DNA of 64,000 nucleotides from Thermomicrobium sp. 4228-Ro (GCF_026241205.1 NZ_JAPFQM010000006.1:186001-250000); one strand, 5' to 3'; shown: positions 53,953 through 63,092, counted from the first letter of the stretch. The notes: generated by a model from the letters alone, not told the origin. Made by a program: numbers and translations.

Positions 53953-54222
53953 GTGAACGAAGCGCTCTTGTTGGAACTCGCCCGCGCAGCGATCACGACG
54001 ACGCTGCTCGTCTCGGCGCCGATCCTGCTCACTATCCTGGTCGTGGGACTCCTGGTGAGCGTCCTGCAGGCGGTGACGCAGGTCAACGAGCAGACGCTCG
54101 TCTTCATCCCGAAGATCGTCATCACTTTCCTGATCCTGCTCTTCGCCGGTTCGTGGATGGGACGCCAGCTCGCCAGTCTGGCAACCGAACTCTTCCTGCT
54201 CCTACCGGTGTTGCGCCGCTGA
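53953..54222 (+). CDS. fliQ: Flagellar export-gate protein FliQ
   Basis: An 89-residue two-helix gate subunit. Seen: EALLLELARAAITTTLLVSAP, GLLVSVLQAVTQVNEQTLVFIPKI (family hallmark) and the second helix. GTG at 53953 with GAGGGGGAA upstream. Lies 10 bases after fliP. Confidence 0.94.
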   Translation: MNEALLLELARAAITTTLLVSAPILLTILVVGLLVSVLQAVTQVNEQTLVFIPKIVITFLILLFAGSWMGRQLASLATELFLLLPVLRR

Positions 54223-54232
54223 AGGAGTCACG

Positions 54233-55015
54233 ATGGAGGTCAGTACGCCACTGATTCCGAGTTCGATCGCCCTCTTTGTCCTCATCGTGACGAGGATCGG
54301 GCTCGTCCTGACCCTCCTACCGGGGTTCGGTAGCCAGGCAGTTCCGCTGCCCGCACGCGTCCCGCTGGCCGTCGTCCTGGCGTTGGTCTTGTCCCCGTTC
54401 GCGCCGGCGGGAGATAACGCGTTGAGCCTGCCGTTCGTTTTCGCCGTCGCGCTCGCGCGCGAGATCGTGATCGGTCTCGCCCTGGGACTCGCCGTCGCGG
54501 CCGTCTTCGCTGCCATCGAGATGGCGGCGTCACTGATCGGCTACCAGCTCGGGTTCGGGCTCGCTGCAACGTTCAACCCAGCCTTCGGTACACACGGCAC
54601 GGCACTGAACACGCTCTATCTCACGCTCGCGGCCCTGGTGTTGTTCGGGACCAACGGACACCATCTTCTCATCGGAGCCTTGGCCCGGACCTTCGCGCTC
54701 CTCCCCCCGGGGACCAGGATGCCCGACGCAGACACGCCGCTCGCGCTCATCGGTCTCACCGGAGCGATGTTCGCCGATGCACTCCGGATCGGTCTTCCGA
54801 TCGCGGGATCGCTCCTCGTCGCCGATATCGGACTCGGACTCCTGAACCGGATGGTTCCGCAGATGAGCGTCTTTTTCGTCGGGCTGCCGGCCAAGATCCT
54901 CCTGGGCTTTTTCGTCCTGCTGCTCTCGATCCCGTTCCTGCTCCAACTCCTGGCCGGCGTGACGACTGACGGTCTCATCGGCGCCGTGACGCGCGTGCTC
55001 CTGGCTGCGAGGTGA
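54233..55015 (+). CDS. fliR: Flagellar export-gate protein FliR
   Basis: A 260-residue gate subunit with six or seven helices. Typical parts: FVLIVTRIGLVLTLLPGFGSQAVPLPARVPLAVVLAL in pieces, EIVIGLALGLAV, GYQLGFGLAATFNP (family motif around the centre) and FFVGLPAKILLGFFVLLL. Four bases before flhB. Confidence 0.93.
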   Translation: MEVSTPLIPSSIALFVLIVTRIGLVLTLLPGFGSQAVPLPARVPLAVVLALVLSPFAPAGDNALSLPFVFAVALAREIVIGLALGLAVAAVFAAIEMAASLIGYQLGFGLAATFNPAFGTHGTALNTLYLTLAALVLFGTNGHHLLIGALARTFALLPPGTRMPDADTPLALIGLTGAMFADALRIGLPIAGSLLVADIGLGLLNRMVPQMSVFFVGLPAKILLGFFVLLLSIPFLLQLLAGVTTDGLIGAVTRVLLAAR

Positions 55016-55018
55016 GCG

Positions 55019-56113
55019 GTGGCGAGCGAGCGGACCGAACGAGCCACACCGCGCCGACGACAGGAAGCCCGCAAGCGCGGGCAAGTGCCACGGAGCAGCG
55101 ACCTCACGTCGGCACTGGCGTTGCTCACAGGAGCATTCTTCCTCCCCTGGTACGCAGCGTCAGCAGCTGGATCGCTCTGGACCTACCTGCAGCGAAGCTT
55201 CGCTGGCCCGCTCCCGGCCGACCTGGTGGCTCCAGACCTCCTCGACTATGCCTGGACGAGCGGGACGATGTTCCTCCGATTGACCCTCCCGGTTCTCGGA
55301 CTCTTTCTGCTGGTCGGCGTCGGAAGTACGCTGATCCAGACCGGCTTCGTCTTCGCTCCGGCGGTCCTCAAGCCCGACCTCCGCCGAATCGATCCGATGG
55401 CTGGCTTCCAGCGGCTCTTCTCCCGCCGTGGCCTGTTCGAGGCGGGCAAGGCGTTGCTGAAGATTGCGATCGTCCTCGCGGTGACGTATCCGATCGTCCA
55501 GCGCGACCTCTCCCGGTATGCCGACCTCACCGGTGCTGAACCCGCGCTGATCGCGCGGGCGATCGGCACCAGCATCCACGACCTGGCCCTGCGGATCGGC
55601 GCGGCCTACCTGGCACTGGCCATCCTCGACTACGGCTTCCAGCGCTGGGACCTGGAGCAACGTCTCCGCATGACGCGCCACGAGCTCAAGGAGGAACTCC
55701 GGCAGACGGAAGGCGATCCGGAGATCAAAGCACGCATCAGACGACTCCAGCGCCAGTACGCCATGCAGCGGATGATGGCCCAGGTGCCCAAAGCGACCGT
55801 CGTCGTGACCAACCCGACGCACCTGGCGATCGCCCTCCAGTACGACCCGCTCAGCATGCGCGCGCCGGTCGTCGTCGCGAAGGGAGCAGGAGCGGTCGCC
55901 GAGCGGATCACGGCGCTCGCGCGCCAGCACGCCATACCTGTCCTGCGCAACCAGCCACTCGCGCGGGCACTCTACCGCACGGTCGAGGTCGGTCAGGAGA
56001 TTCCCGTCACGCTCTACGAGGCGGTCGCCGACATCATCGCCTACGTGTACCGCCTTCGCCGCGCGCACTTTCCGGTCCCGCCACCAGGCAGCGCACCGGA
56101 ACCGACCGGATGA
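55019..56113 (+). CDS. flhB: Flagellar export switch protein FlhB
   Basis: A 364-residue export protein that switches substrate class by self-cleavage. N-terminal SERTERATPRRRQEARKRGQVPRS, four helices to about 210, then the cytoplasmic domain with the cleavage site N265-P-T-H268 (VTNPTHLAIALQYD) intact. The C-terminal tail is short. GTG start. Confidence 0.94.
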   Translation: MASERTERATPRRRQEARKRGQVPRSSDLTSALALLTGAFFLPWYAASAAGSLWTYLQRSFAGPLPADLVAPDLLDYAWTSGTMFLRLTLPVLGLFLLVGVGSTLIQTGFVFAPAVLKPDLRRIDPMAGFQRLFSRRGLFEAGKALLKIAIVLAVTYPIVQRDLSRYADLTGAEPALIARAIGTSIHDLALRIGAAYLALAILDYGFQRWDLEQRLRMTRHELKEELRQTEGDPEIKARIRRLQRQYAMQRMMAQVPKATVVVTNPTHLAIALQYDPLSMRAPVVVAKGAGAVAERITALARQHAIPVLRNQPLARALYRTVEVGQEIPVTLYEAVADIIAYVYRLRRAHFPVPPPGSAPEPTG

Positions 56114-56130
56114 CCTGAGAGGGGACGAGG

Positions 56131-58206
56131 ATGGCGAGCGCACCGGTATCGAACCGCACGCAGGCTGAACCAGGGAGCGGACTTCGCCGACTCGTCCGCT
56201 ATAGCGATGTCGCACTCGCTGCTGGTGTGGTAGCGATCGTCGCCCTGATGATCCTGCCTATCCCAGCGCACGTCCTGGACATCCTCATCACCACGAATAT
56301 CGCGCTGGCCCTCACGATCCTGCTGGTCTCGCTCTATATCCAGGAGCCGCTCCAGTTCTCAGCCTTCCCGACTGTGCTGCTCTTGGCAACGCTGTTCCGT
56401 CTGGCGCTCAACATCACCTCGACGCGGCTCATCCTCCTCCAGGGAAACGCGGGCGAAGTGATCAATGCCTTCGGTCATTTCGTCGTCGGTGGGAACTACA
56501 TCGTCGGCGTCGTCGTCTTCGTCATTCTCGTGGTCATCCAGTTCGTAGTCATCACCAACGGCGCCGGTCGAGTCGCCGAGGTCGCGGCGCGCTTTACGCT
56601 CGACGCCATGCCCGGTAAGCAGATGTCGATCGATGCCGACCTCAATGCGGGGCTGATCACCGAGGAAGAAGCGCGCCGGCGCCGGCAAGAGATCGCACGC
56701 GAGGCGGACTTCTACGGCGCGATGGACGGGGCGAGCAAGTTCGTCAAGGGTGACGCGATCGCTGGGATCGTGATTATCCTGATCAACATCCTGGGGGGTA
56801 TCGCGATCGGCGCACTCCAGCGCGGCATGCCGCTCGGCGAGGCACTGCGCACCTACGCGCTCCTCACGGTCGGCGACGGGCTCGTCTCCCAGATCCCGGC
56901 ACTCTTGATCTCGACAGCGACCGGTATCATCGTCACGCGCAGCGCGTCCGACGCGAACCTCGGGCTCGATCTCGCCCGCCAGATCTTCAGTGCGCCACGG
57001 GCGCTGGCGATCGCTGGCGTCCTGCTCGCGGTCCTCGGCCTGGCACCCGGATTACCAGCCCCGCCCTTCTTCCTCGGTGCGGTCGGCATGCTCGGGGCCG
57101 CACTCGCCCTCCGCCAGCCGCGCCGACCGGCCGCGACCGAGTCGCCACAACCGGCACCGGAGGCCGAGGAAGTCCTCCCCGAGGTGACACCGGTGGATCC
57201 GCTGGAACTGGAAATCGGATATGGCTTGATCCCACTCGTCGACCAGACGGCTGGGGGGCAGCTCCTCCGCCGGATCACGCTCCTGCGCAAGCAGATCGCC
57301 CAAGAGCTCGGCTTCGTGATGCCGACGGTGCGCATCCGCGACAACCTGGCGCTGCGTCCGAACGAGTACCGCATCCTGGTGCGGGGTGTTAAAGCCGGCG
57401 AAGGTGAAGTCTATCCGGATCGCCTCATGGTGATGACGACGACGGGCGAAGCACCCCAACTCGATGGCATCGCAGCGCGCGAACCCGCTTTCGGCCTCCC
57501 GGCGGTCTGGGTCCCCGAGGGACAACGTGCAGCGGCCGAGGCACAGGGCTACGCCGTCGTGGACTCGGCTTCGGTCATCACGACGCATCTCAGCGAAGTC
57601 GTTCGCCGCCACGCCGCTGCACTCCTGCGGCGCCAAGACGTCCAGCGCCTGCTCGACATCGTGCGGCGAGAGCATCCAGCTGTCGTCGATGAACTCGTGC
57701 CGCACCTCCTCTCCTTGAGCGAGGTGCATCAAGTCCTGCAACTCCTGCTCGAGGAACAGGTACCGATCCGGGATCTGGTGACCATTCTCGAGGTCCTCGG
57801 CAACCATGCACGCACCGTGCGCAACGTGCACGTCCTGGTCGAGCACGTCCGCCACGCACTAGCGGCGACGATCACGCAGCAATACGTCGCCCCGGACGGC
57901 ACGCTGGGTGCGATGGTCCTCCACCCAGAACTCGCGAGTGAACTCAGCGAACGCATTCACCACAGCGACGAGGGGCCACAACTGGCCCTGCCTCCGGAAC
58001 GGCTGCAAGCGCTTCTGACAGCGGTCGCGCAGGAGATGGAGCGCCTCGCCGCGCTCGGCTATCAGCCGGTCCTGCTCGTTCCCGCCGGACTGCGCACGGC
58101 GGTGAGCCGGAGCCTGCGCCGCTCGCTCCCGAACCTGGCGGTACTCGCCTATCAGGAAGTCGCACCATCCGTTCGCGTGCAGGTACTGGGGACAGTGAGG
58201 GGGTAA
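56131..58206 (+). CDS. flhA: Flagellar export-gate protein FlhA
   Basis: A 691-residue export-gate protein. About eight helices in residues 30-330 with the FHIPEP-type loop (RVAEVAARFTLDAMPGKQMSIDADLNAGLITEEEARRRR in parts, then DFYGAMDGASKFVKGDAIAG), and a large cytoplasmic domain from about 350 that docks chaperone-substrate complexes. Near-standard length. Eighteen bases after flhB. Confidence 0.95.
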   Translation: MASAPVSNRTQAEPGSGLRRLVRYSDVALAAGVVAIVALMILPIPAHVLDILITTNIALALTILLVSLYIQEPLQFSAFPTVLLLATLFRLALNITSTRLILLQGNAGEVINAFGHFVVGGNYIVGVVVFVILVVIQFVVITNGAGRVAEVAARFTLDAMPGKQMSIDADLNAGLITEEEARRRRQEIAREADFYGAMDGASKFVKGDAIAGIVIILINILGGIAIGALQRGMPLGEALRTYALLTVGDGLVSQIPALLISTATGIIVTRSASDANLGLDLARQIFSAPRALAIAGVLLAVLGLAPGLPAPPFFLGAVGMLGAALALRQPRRPAATESPQPAPEAEEVLPEVTPVDPLELEIGYGLIPLVDQTAGGQLLRRITLLRKQIAQELGFVMPTVRIRDNLALRPNEYRILVRGVKAGEGEVYPDRLMVMTTTGEAPQLDGIAAREPAFGLPAVWVPEGQRAAAEAQGYAVVDSASVITTHLSEVVRRHAAALLRRQDVQRLLDIVRREHPAVVDELVPHLLSLSEVHQVLQLLLEEQVPIRDLVTILEVLGNHARTVRNVHVLVEHVRHALAATITQQYVAPDGTLGAMVLHPELASELSERIHHSDEGPQLALPPERLQALLTAVAQEMERLAALGYQPVLLVPAGLRTAVSRSLRRSLPNLAVLAYQEVAPSVRVQVLGTVRG

Positions 58207-58209
58207 ACG

Positions 58210-59211
58210 ATGCTGGAGACACGGACCTACCGGGCTGAATCGATCCAGGCAGCGTTGTTACTGGCCAAAGCCGACCTCGGTCCCGATGCGGTGATCGTCG
58301 ATGTGCGCCACATCGGCCCACGCACCCTGCGCGGAGAGGACGGTGTGGTCGAGCTGATCGCTGCACCGGCTCAGGCCGTCGTGCGACCAGCCGAAACGAG
58401 GCGGCCAGTCACGATCCCGGGCTCGACGGGCGATCCGCTCTTCCTGAGTATGACCGCACTCGGGTTAGGTCCACGCTTTACAGAAGATCTCGTGCGCACG
58501 TTTCGTCGGTATCGAGGAACGGGGGAAGCACTGCGGCGAGCACTTGCTGGGCGGATCGCCCACTACATTGCCGTCGCGCCGTGGCTCCCGGTCGGTGGAC
58601 GCGCGATTCTGGCTCTGGTCGGTCCGACCGGCGTCGGCAAGACCACGACTGCGCTCAAACTGGCCGCGACGGCTCGCGCCGACGGCTTCCCGGCGCAGGT
58701 GATCAGCCTGGCTGGTGACGACGGCCACGATATGCGTCTGGAGGTACTCGCCCGCGGACTCGGTGTGCCAGTCATTCGAGCCGCGAATGGCACAGAACTG
58801 CAACGGGCACTGCGTTCCAGCACTGCACCGTTCACCCTCATCGACACGGTCGGCACCAATCCATACGACCCGCGCGCGATCGCGGCACTCGAAGCAGCAT
58901 TGACGACCGCTCCGCTCGTCGTGTGCGTCACCCTGCCGGTCAGCGGTGATCTCGACGAGACGCTCGAGGCGGCACGGCGCTACGCACCGCTCCGACCACG
59001 CGCACTGATCCTGACCAAGCTGGACGAGACACGGCGCCCAGGTATGGCGCTGGGCATCGCCGAGCGGCTCGGACGTCCACTCTTGGCGCTGACGACGGGA
59101 CCATCCATCCCACAGGACTTCGTGAGCGCCTCGACTTCCGCACTAGCCGAACTGGCCGCCTGGACGCTGGAGCGGCTGGAGCGCCGGCTGCGCGTCACCG
59201 ACCGGTCCTAG
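58210..59211 (+). CDS. flhF: Flagellar SRP-like GTPase FlhF, with altered GTPase motifs
   Basis: A 333-residue protein with the FlhF opening (TYRAESIQAALLLAKADLGPDAVIVDVR), a short B domain and the NG domain. G1 is normal (G138-PTGVGKTTT) and so is G4 (T269-K-L-D272). G2, normally DTYR/DTFR, reads SLAGDDGHDMR, and G3, normally DTAGR, reads DTVGTNPYDP (from D212). Placement of the flagellum at the pole is the usual role; GTP hydrolysis may be reduced here. No flhG follows. Confidence 0.88.
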   Translation: MLETRTYRAESIQAALLLAKADLGPDAVIVDVRHIGPRTLRGEDGVVELIAAPAQAVVRPAETRRPVTIPGSTGDPLFLSMTALGLGPRFTEDLVRTFRRYRGTGEALRRALAGRIAHYIAVAPWLPVGGRAILALVGPTGVGKTTTALKLAATARADGFPAQVISLAGDDGHDMRLEVLARGLGVPVIRAANGTELQRALRSSTAPFTLIDTVGTNPYDPRAIAALEAALTTAPLVVCVTLPVSGDLDETLEAARRYAPLRPRALILTKLDETRRPGMALGIAERLGRPLLALTTGPSIPQDFVSASTSALAELAAWTLERLERRLRVTDRS

Positions 59212-59327
59212 GACTGGTGACCAGCCCGTTCTAGGAACGGAGCACTCCGGCTTTTGGGTCGGGCAGGACTGGGAAGCACCACAGCGCCTTCGATAGGGTA
59301 GGAGGTACAGGGTGGGATTGGAGGTTC

Positions 59328-59618
59328 GTGGTCAGAATGCAGAATGTGAAGCCTCGATATCAGCTCTCGATACGACCGCTGTTCGTGCTGGTGAGCCTCA
59401 CAGGGTTCCTTCTCGTCTATGTCACCGGCGTCCTACGCGACCAGCCACTGCTCTGGGTCACCATCAGCAGCACGGTCACGTTGATCCTCCTGCTCCTCGC
59501 TGGACTGGCGATCGAGAGCCTACTCGATCACGGGTCTCGTCCGAACGAGGAGCCCGCGGTCACGTACGAACCGTCGACTCGTCCGCCAGATCGAACCGAC
59601 GAGCGGCAACTCGTGTGA
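59328..59618 (+). CDS. Small two-helix membrane protein, unknown
   Basis: A 96-residue protein with two hydrophobic helices (about 17-36 and 43-65) and a hydrophilic Pro/Glu/Arg tail likely in the cytoplasm. No named family recognised. GTG 59328 or ATG 59337 with GGAGG just before. It lies between flhF and fliA, 17 bases before fliA, so it is co-transcribed with the sigma factor. The 116 bases before it contain CGATAGGGTAGGA, similar to a stretch before flgM. Confidence 0.65.
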   Translation: MVRMQNVKPRYQLSIRPLFVLVSLTGFLLVYVTGVLRDQPLLWVTISSTVTLILLLLAGLAIESLLDHGSRPNEEPAVTYEPSTRPPDRTDERQLV

Positions 59619-59635
59619 CGAGTTGAGAGGCACCC

Positions 59636-60415
59636 GTGATGGCGATACCAGCTCGGCAAGAAGGGCGACTCCGACAACGGTTGCGCCGGCTCGATGTGTC
59701 CAAGGACGAGCGGGCTGAGTTGGTGGAACGCTATGCGCCACTGGTCAAGTACGTCGTCGACCGGCTACGCCTGTCGCTGCCGGCCAGTGTCGACCGCGAC
59801 GATCTCATCGGGTACGGGACGATCGGGTTACTGGAGGCGCTGGACCGCTTCGACGGTTCGCGCGGCGTCAAGTTCGAGTCGTACGCGGTCATGCGCATTC
59901 GTGGGGCGATCCTGGACGCGCTCCGCACGCTGGACATCGTGCCGCGTAGTGCGCGGAGTCGAGCACGCCAGATCGAGCAGGCAACGCGCGAACTCTTCGC
60001 CGAGTATGGACGCATGCCGACGGAGGACGAGCTGGCCGAGCACCTCGGCATGACGACGAGCGAACTCCAGCAGGCAGTCAGCGATGCTGCTTGCGTCTTT
60101 CTCCCGCTGCAATCGGCCCATGACCCCGATGACCTGACACTGGAGGAACAACTCGCCGATCCGGCTGCCCTGGAGCCAGCCGAGGTCGCGGCCGATCAGG
60201 ATATCAAGGCGCGCATCACTGCCGCATTGGCAACCCTGAGCGAGCGCGACCGCCTCATCGTCTCGCTCTACTACTACGAGGAGCTCACGATGCGCGAGAT
60301 CAGCCAGATCCTGCAGATCTCCGAGTCACGCGTGAGTCAGATCCTGAACCGGATCCGACTTCAGTTACGGGCGCTGTTGCGCGAGCGCGGGGTCGGCGAA
60401 GCCGACGTGGAATAG
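59636..60415 (+). CDS. fliA: Flagellar sigma factor FliA (sigma28)
   Basis: A 259-residue sigma factor for late flagellar genes. Regions in order: ERYAPLVKYVVDRLRLSLP (2.1), GYGTIGLLEALDRFD with KFESYAVMRIRGAILDALR (2.2-2.4), region 3 ARQIEQATRELFAEYGRMPTEDELAEHLG, and region 4 ERDRLIVSLYYYEELTMREISQILQISESRVSQI, each quoted in part. Start at the double codon GTG-ATG (59636/59639). FlgM is encoded about 2.7 kb downstream. Confidence 0.94.
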   Translation: MMAIPARQEGRLRQRLRRLDVSKDERAELVERYAPLVKYVVDRLRLSLPASVDRDDLIGYGTIGLLEALDRFDGSRGVKFESYAVMRIRGAILDALRTLDIVPRSARSRARQIEQATRELFAEYGRMPTEDELAEHLGMTTSELQQAVSDAACVFLPLQSAHDPDDLTLEEQLADPAALEPAEVAADQDIKARITAALATLSERDRLIVSLYYYEELTMREISQILQISESRVSQILNRIRLQLRALLRERGVGEADVE

Positions 60416-60423
60416 GGGGAACG

Positions 60424-60807
60424 ATGGATTTCGGACTTCCAGAGATGCAGCTCATCGCTCTGATCGGCTTACTCGGCATCGCCTCGCTGGCAGCCTGGAA
60501 CTCGGCGATCCTCTGGCGCCGCCAGCGCGCGCTCGAAGAGGCGCTCGCCGACCTGGCAGAGCGCGTCGCAGCCTGGGAGCACGCTGAACCTCCGATAGCG
60601 AGTGACCGCGAGAGCGACGAACCGGCACCGCAAATCGCGCAACTGGTCGAGATGCTCAAGGCGGCGGACCGCTCGGCACTCGACGCGCTGCTGCACCCAC
60701 CGTTCGACTTGCCGCGTACACCGGCATTCGAGGTCGACGACGTCCCTGCGACCGGCCCTCACTTCGGTTTCAGGCAGCGCAACGAGCGAGCGACCCGGGA
60801 GGCGTGA
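60424..60807 (+). CDS. Membrane-anchored coiled-coil protein, unknown
   Basis: A 127-residue protein with one N-terminal helix (9-30), an Ala/Glu/Arg-rich coiled coil to about 55 and an acidic, Pro-rich tail. No recognised family, no cysteines. GGGGGAACG precedes the ATG, 8 bases after fliA; it ends 3 bases before the next gene. The context says a flagellar or sigma-related accessory role, but nothing in the sequence shows it. Confidence 0.65.
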   Translation: MDFGLPEMQLIALIGLLGIASLAAWNSAILWRRQRALEEALADLAERVAAWEHAEPPIASDRESDEPAPQIAQLVEMLKAADRSALDALLHPPFDLPRTPAFEVDDVPATGPHFGFRQRNERATREA

Positions 60808-60810
60808 GCC

Positions 60811-61509
60811 GTGCGCTGGGTGGACGACCTGGTACCGCGCGATGGATCGGAAACGCTCGTCGAAGAGCGCCTCCCGCCGGTGATCGAGCCGGTGTTCACG
60901 CGCTGGCACGTGCTCGGCATCGCGATCACTGTCGCGATCGCGCTCTGGCTGTGGCTAACTGGGAACTCGCGTGCCGAAGCGTATCCGGTGCGCGTGATCC
61001 TCTCGCACGTCCCGACGGTCAGCACGTTCGGTCCACCCCAGGCAACCGGAGTCGCACTCATCACGTTCAGCGAGGGTGACGTACGGGCCGATCTCGTCGA
61101 CCTCCCCGTATTGGGCAGCAACGACCGTTATGCGTTGTGGCTCCGGCGCTCGGATACGGGTGAAACGCTCCTCCTCGGGAAGTTCGATGCGTCATCGCTT
61201 CCGGTCACGCACGTCGACCTGCTTCTCCCGGAACCGATCCCGGAAGCAGGCTGGGATACGGTCCTCGTCACGGTCGAACCCGAACCGGATCCGGACCCTG
61301 CGCCTGACAGCCGGGTCGTGCTGGTCGGCGCATTGCCGGGAACGCCGGTCGAACTCGACCTCCTACCGCCGACCCTACCCCAGACCGGAACTGGGCCAGC
61401 TCGCACTGATACCTGGGGGCTCGTCGCTGTCAACAGCCTGCTCCTCATTGCGCTCGGCGCGATACGCGCTCGGCGGAATCGAGAAGCAGAAACGAGGGGT
61501 ACGCCATGA
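60811..61509 (+). CDS. Anti-sigma-like protein with an LPXTG-type C terminus
   Basis: A 232-residue protein: a cytoplasmic N terminus, a TM helix at about 33-50, then a domain like the extracellular part of RskA-type anti-sigma factors (RYALWLRRSDTGETLLLGKF, then PEAGWDTVLVTVEPEPD and VVLVGALPG). It ends with a cell-wall sorting signal: L189-P-Q-T-G193, hydrophobic helix (201-219) and RARRNRE. It lacks the N-terminal zinc-type anti-sigma domain. The 3' end overlaps the FlgF-like gene by 4 bases, so it belongs to the flagellar operon. Role unknown. Confidence 0.75.
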   Translation: MRWVDDLVPRDGSETLVEERLPPVIEPVFTRWHVLGIAITVAIALWLWLTGNSRAEAYPVRVILSHVPTVSTFGPPQATGVALITFSEGDVRADLVDLPVLGSNDRYALWLRRSDTGETLLLGKFDASSLPVTHVDLLLPEPIPEAGWDTVLVTVEPEPDPDPAPDSRVVLVGALPGTPVELDLLPPTLPQTGTGPARTDTWGLVAVNSLLLIALGAIRARRNREAETRGTP

Positions 61510-62252
61510 TCCGGACGATCTATGAAGCTGCTGCTGGCATGATGGCGCAGTTCGCCCGTCAGCTCACGCTGAGCACCAACCTCGCCAACATCGACACTCC
61601 TGGATACAAGCAGCAGGAGAGCACTATCCGCGACTTCCAGCAGATGTTCCTGCTCCGTCTCGCCAATGGGCAGGCCAACCCGGTCGGTACGCTTTCGACG
61701 GCCGTGCGCTGGGACCAGCCACGGGTCGACACTCGGCAGGGCGCACTGGTCGAGACCGGCCGTCCGCTCGATCTGGCCATCGCCGGGAACGCCTTCTTCG
61801 CGGTGCAGACGCCAGACGGGGTCGAATACACCCGAGACGGTCGGTTCCAGATCGATGCGCAGCGCAGGCTGGTCACTGCTGACGGTTACCCAGTGTTGGG
61901 TGAGCAGGGGCCACTCGTCCTTCCACCAGGCGACATCTGGGTCGAGCCCGATGGCACCATCCTCGCCGGCGATCAGGCCATCGGTCGCCTCCTGCTGCTC
62001 GAGTTTCCCCCCGACGCCGAGTTGACACTGGTGGCTGGCAACCGCTATCGGACCGACGCGCAAGGCGTGCCCTCGCAGACTGCCGGTGTCAGCCAGGGGT
62101 TCATCGAGGCCTCCAACGTCGATCTGACCCAGACGCTGACGGATATGCTAGCGGCGACACGCAGCTACCAGCTGGCAGCTCGGACGCTGCAACTCGCCGA
62201 CGAGACGCTCCGGCTAGCGGTGAACTCGGTGGGCCGCATCAGCCAGGGATGA
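61506..62252 (+). CDS. flgF: Flagellar rod/hook basal-body protein, FlgF/FlgG-like
   Basis: A 248-residue axial protein. N-terminal rod motif (LTLSTNLANIDTPGYKQQES) and C-terminal coiled-coil signature (GFIEASNVDLTQTLTDMLAATRSYQLAARTLQ in parts) bracket a beta domain with LDLAIAGNAFFAVQTPDG. It is the proximal one of two tandem rod genes, as flhO-flhP in firmicutes; the FlgF versus FlgG name is by order and length only. Confidence 0.85.
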   Translation: MIRTIYEAAAGMMAQFARQLTLSTNLANIDTPGYKQQESTIRDFQQMFLLRLANGQANPVGTLSTAVRWDQPRVDTRQGALVETGRPLDLAIAGNAFFAVQTPDGVEYTRDGRFQIDAQRRLVTADGYPVLGEQGPLVLPPGDIWVEPDGTILAGDQAIGRLLLLEFPPDAELTLVAGNRYRTDAQGVPSQTAGVSQGFIEASNVDLTQTLTDMLAATRSYQLAARTLQLADETLRLAVNSVGRISQG

Positions 62253-62263
62253 GGTGAGGCACG

Positions 62264-63043
62264 ATGGAAGCGCTGTACTTTCCGGCAGTCAGTGGCGCGC
62301 GAGCCCAGCAAGTACGACTCGACACCATCGCGCACAACCTGGCGAACCTGGAGACCGATGGATTCAAAGCCGTGCGGGCCGAGTTCGCCGCAGTACCACC
62401 GCAGCAGTACCTGGTCGCACGAGCTGGCGAGGCTGTCCTCGGCCCGGTGCGTGTCGGTGCCGGTGTGGAAGTCATCGGCACTACCCGGCAATACACGCTC
62501 GGGCCGATCGAAGTCACCGGCGATCCCTTCGACCTCACCTTGAGTGGACCGGACACCTTCGTCGCCACGCAGCTCGCCGACGGTACGATCGCCTACCGTC
62601 GCAGCGGCCGCCTCAGCCTCGACGGAGCCGGTCGACTCATCTTCGAGGACGGAAGCCTCCTCCAGCCACCCGTCACACTCCCAGCTGGGACGCAACTCGA
62701 CCGGATCGCACCGGACGGCACCATCTACGCGCGGACAGCCGATGGCACCGGAACGCAAGCGATCGGACAGATTCAGCTGGTGCGCTTCCCCAACCCACAG
62801 GGACTGCTCGCAGCCGGACAGGGTCGCTGGCTGGCGACCGAGGCAGCCGGGCAACCGGAAACCGGCATTCCTGGGGAAGCGACCTGGCCACCGGTGCTGA
62901 GCGGAGTCCGCGAGCATTCCAACGTGGACCTCGTCGATCAGATGACGCAGCTCATCATGGCGCAACGTGCCTACACCGCGAACCTCCGCGCGCTCCAGAC
63001 GATCGACGAACTGATCGAGATCGCCACGCGCTTGCGGCAGTAG
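62264..63043 (+). CDS. flgG: Flagellar basal-body rod protein FlgG-like
   Basis: A 259-residue second rod protein. Opening LDTIAHNLANLETDGFKAVR, central FDLTLSGPDTFVATQLADG and YRRSGRLSLDGAGRL, and C-terminal VREHSNVDLVDQMTQLIMAQRAYTANLRALQTIDELIEIAT in pieces. The canonical NTxGFK/NTPGYK reads ETDGFK. Eleven bases after the previous gene. Confidence 0.88.
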   Translation: MEALYFPAVSGARAQQVRLDTIAHNLANLETDGFKAVRAEFAAVPPQQYLVARAGEAVLGPVRVGAGVEVIGTTRQYTLGPIEVTGDPFDLTLSGPDTFVATQLADGTIAYRRSGRLSLDGAGRLIFEDGSLLQPPVTLPAGTQLDRIAPDGTIYARTADGTGTQAIGQIQLVRFPNPQGLLAAGQGRWLATEAAGQPETGIPGEATWPPVLSGVREHSNVDLVDQMTQLIMAQRAYTANLRALQTIDELIEIATRLRQ

Positions 63044-63064
63044 TAGGAAATCCAGCACGGCCCC

Positions 63065-63092
63065 TTCAGAGCCATCCGAGCTCTGCCGATAG
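63065..63092 (+). promoter_or_regulatory. FliA-type promoter before flgM
   Basis: TTCAG at 63065-63069, 15 bases, then GCCGATAG at 63085-63092, seven of eight matches to the sigma28 -10 consensus GCCGATAA. It lies 57 bases before flgM, a gene commonly transcribed from a FliA promoter. The -35 part departs from TAAAGTTT, but the same TTCAG occurs before flgK. Confidence 0.6.
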
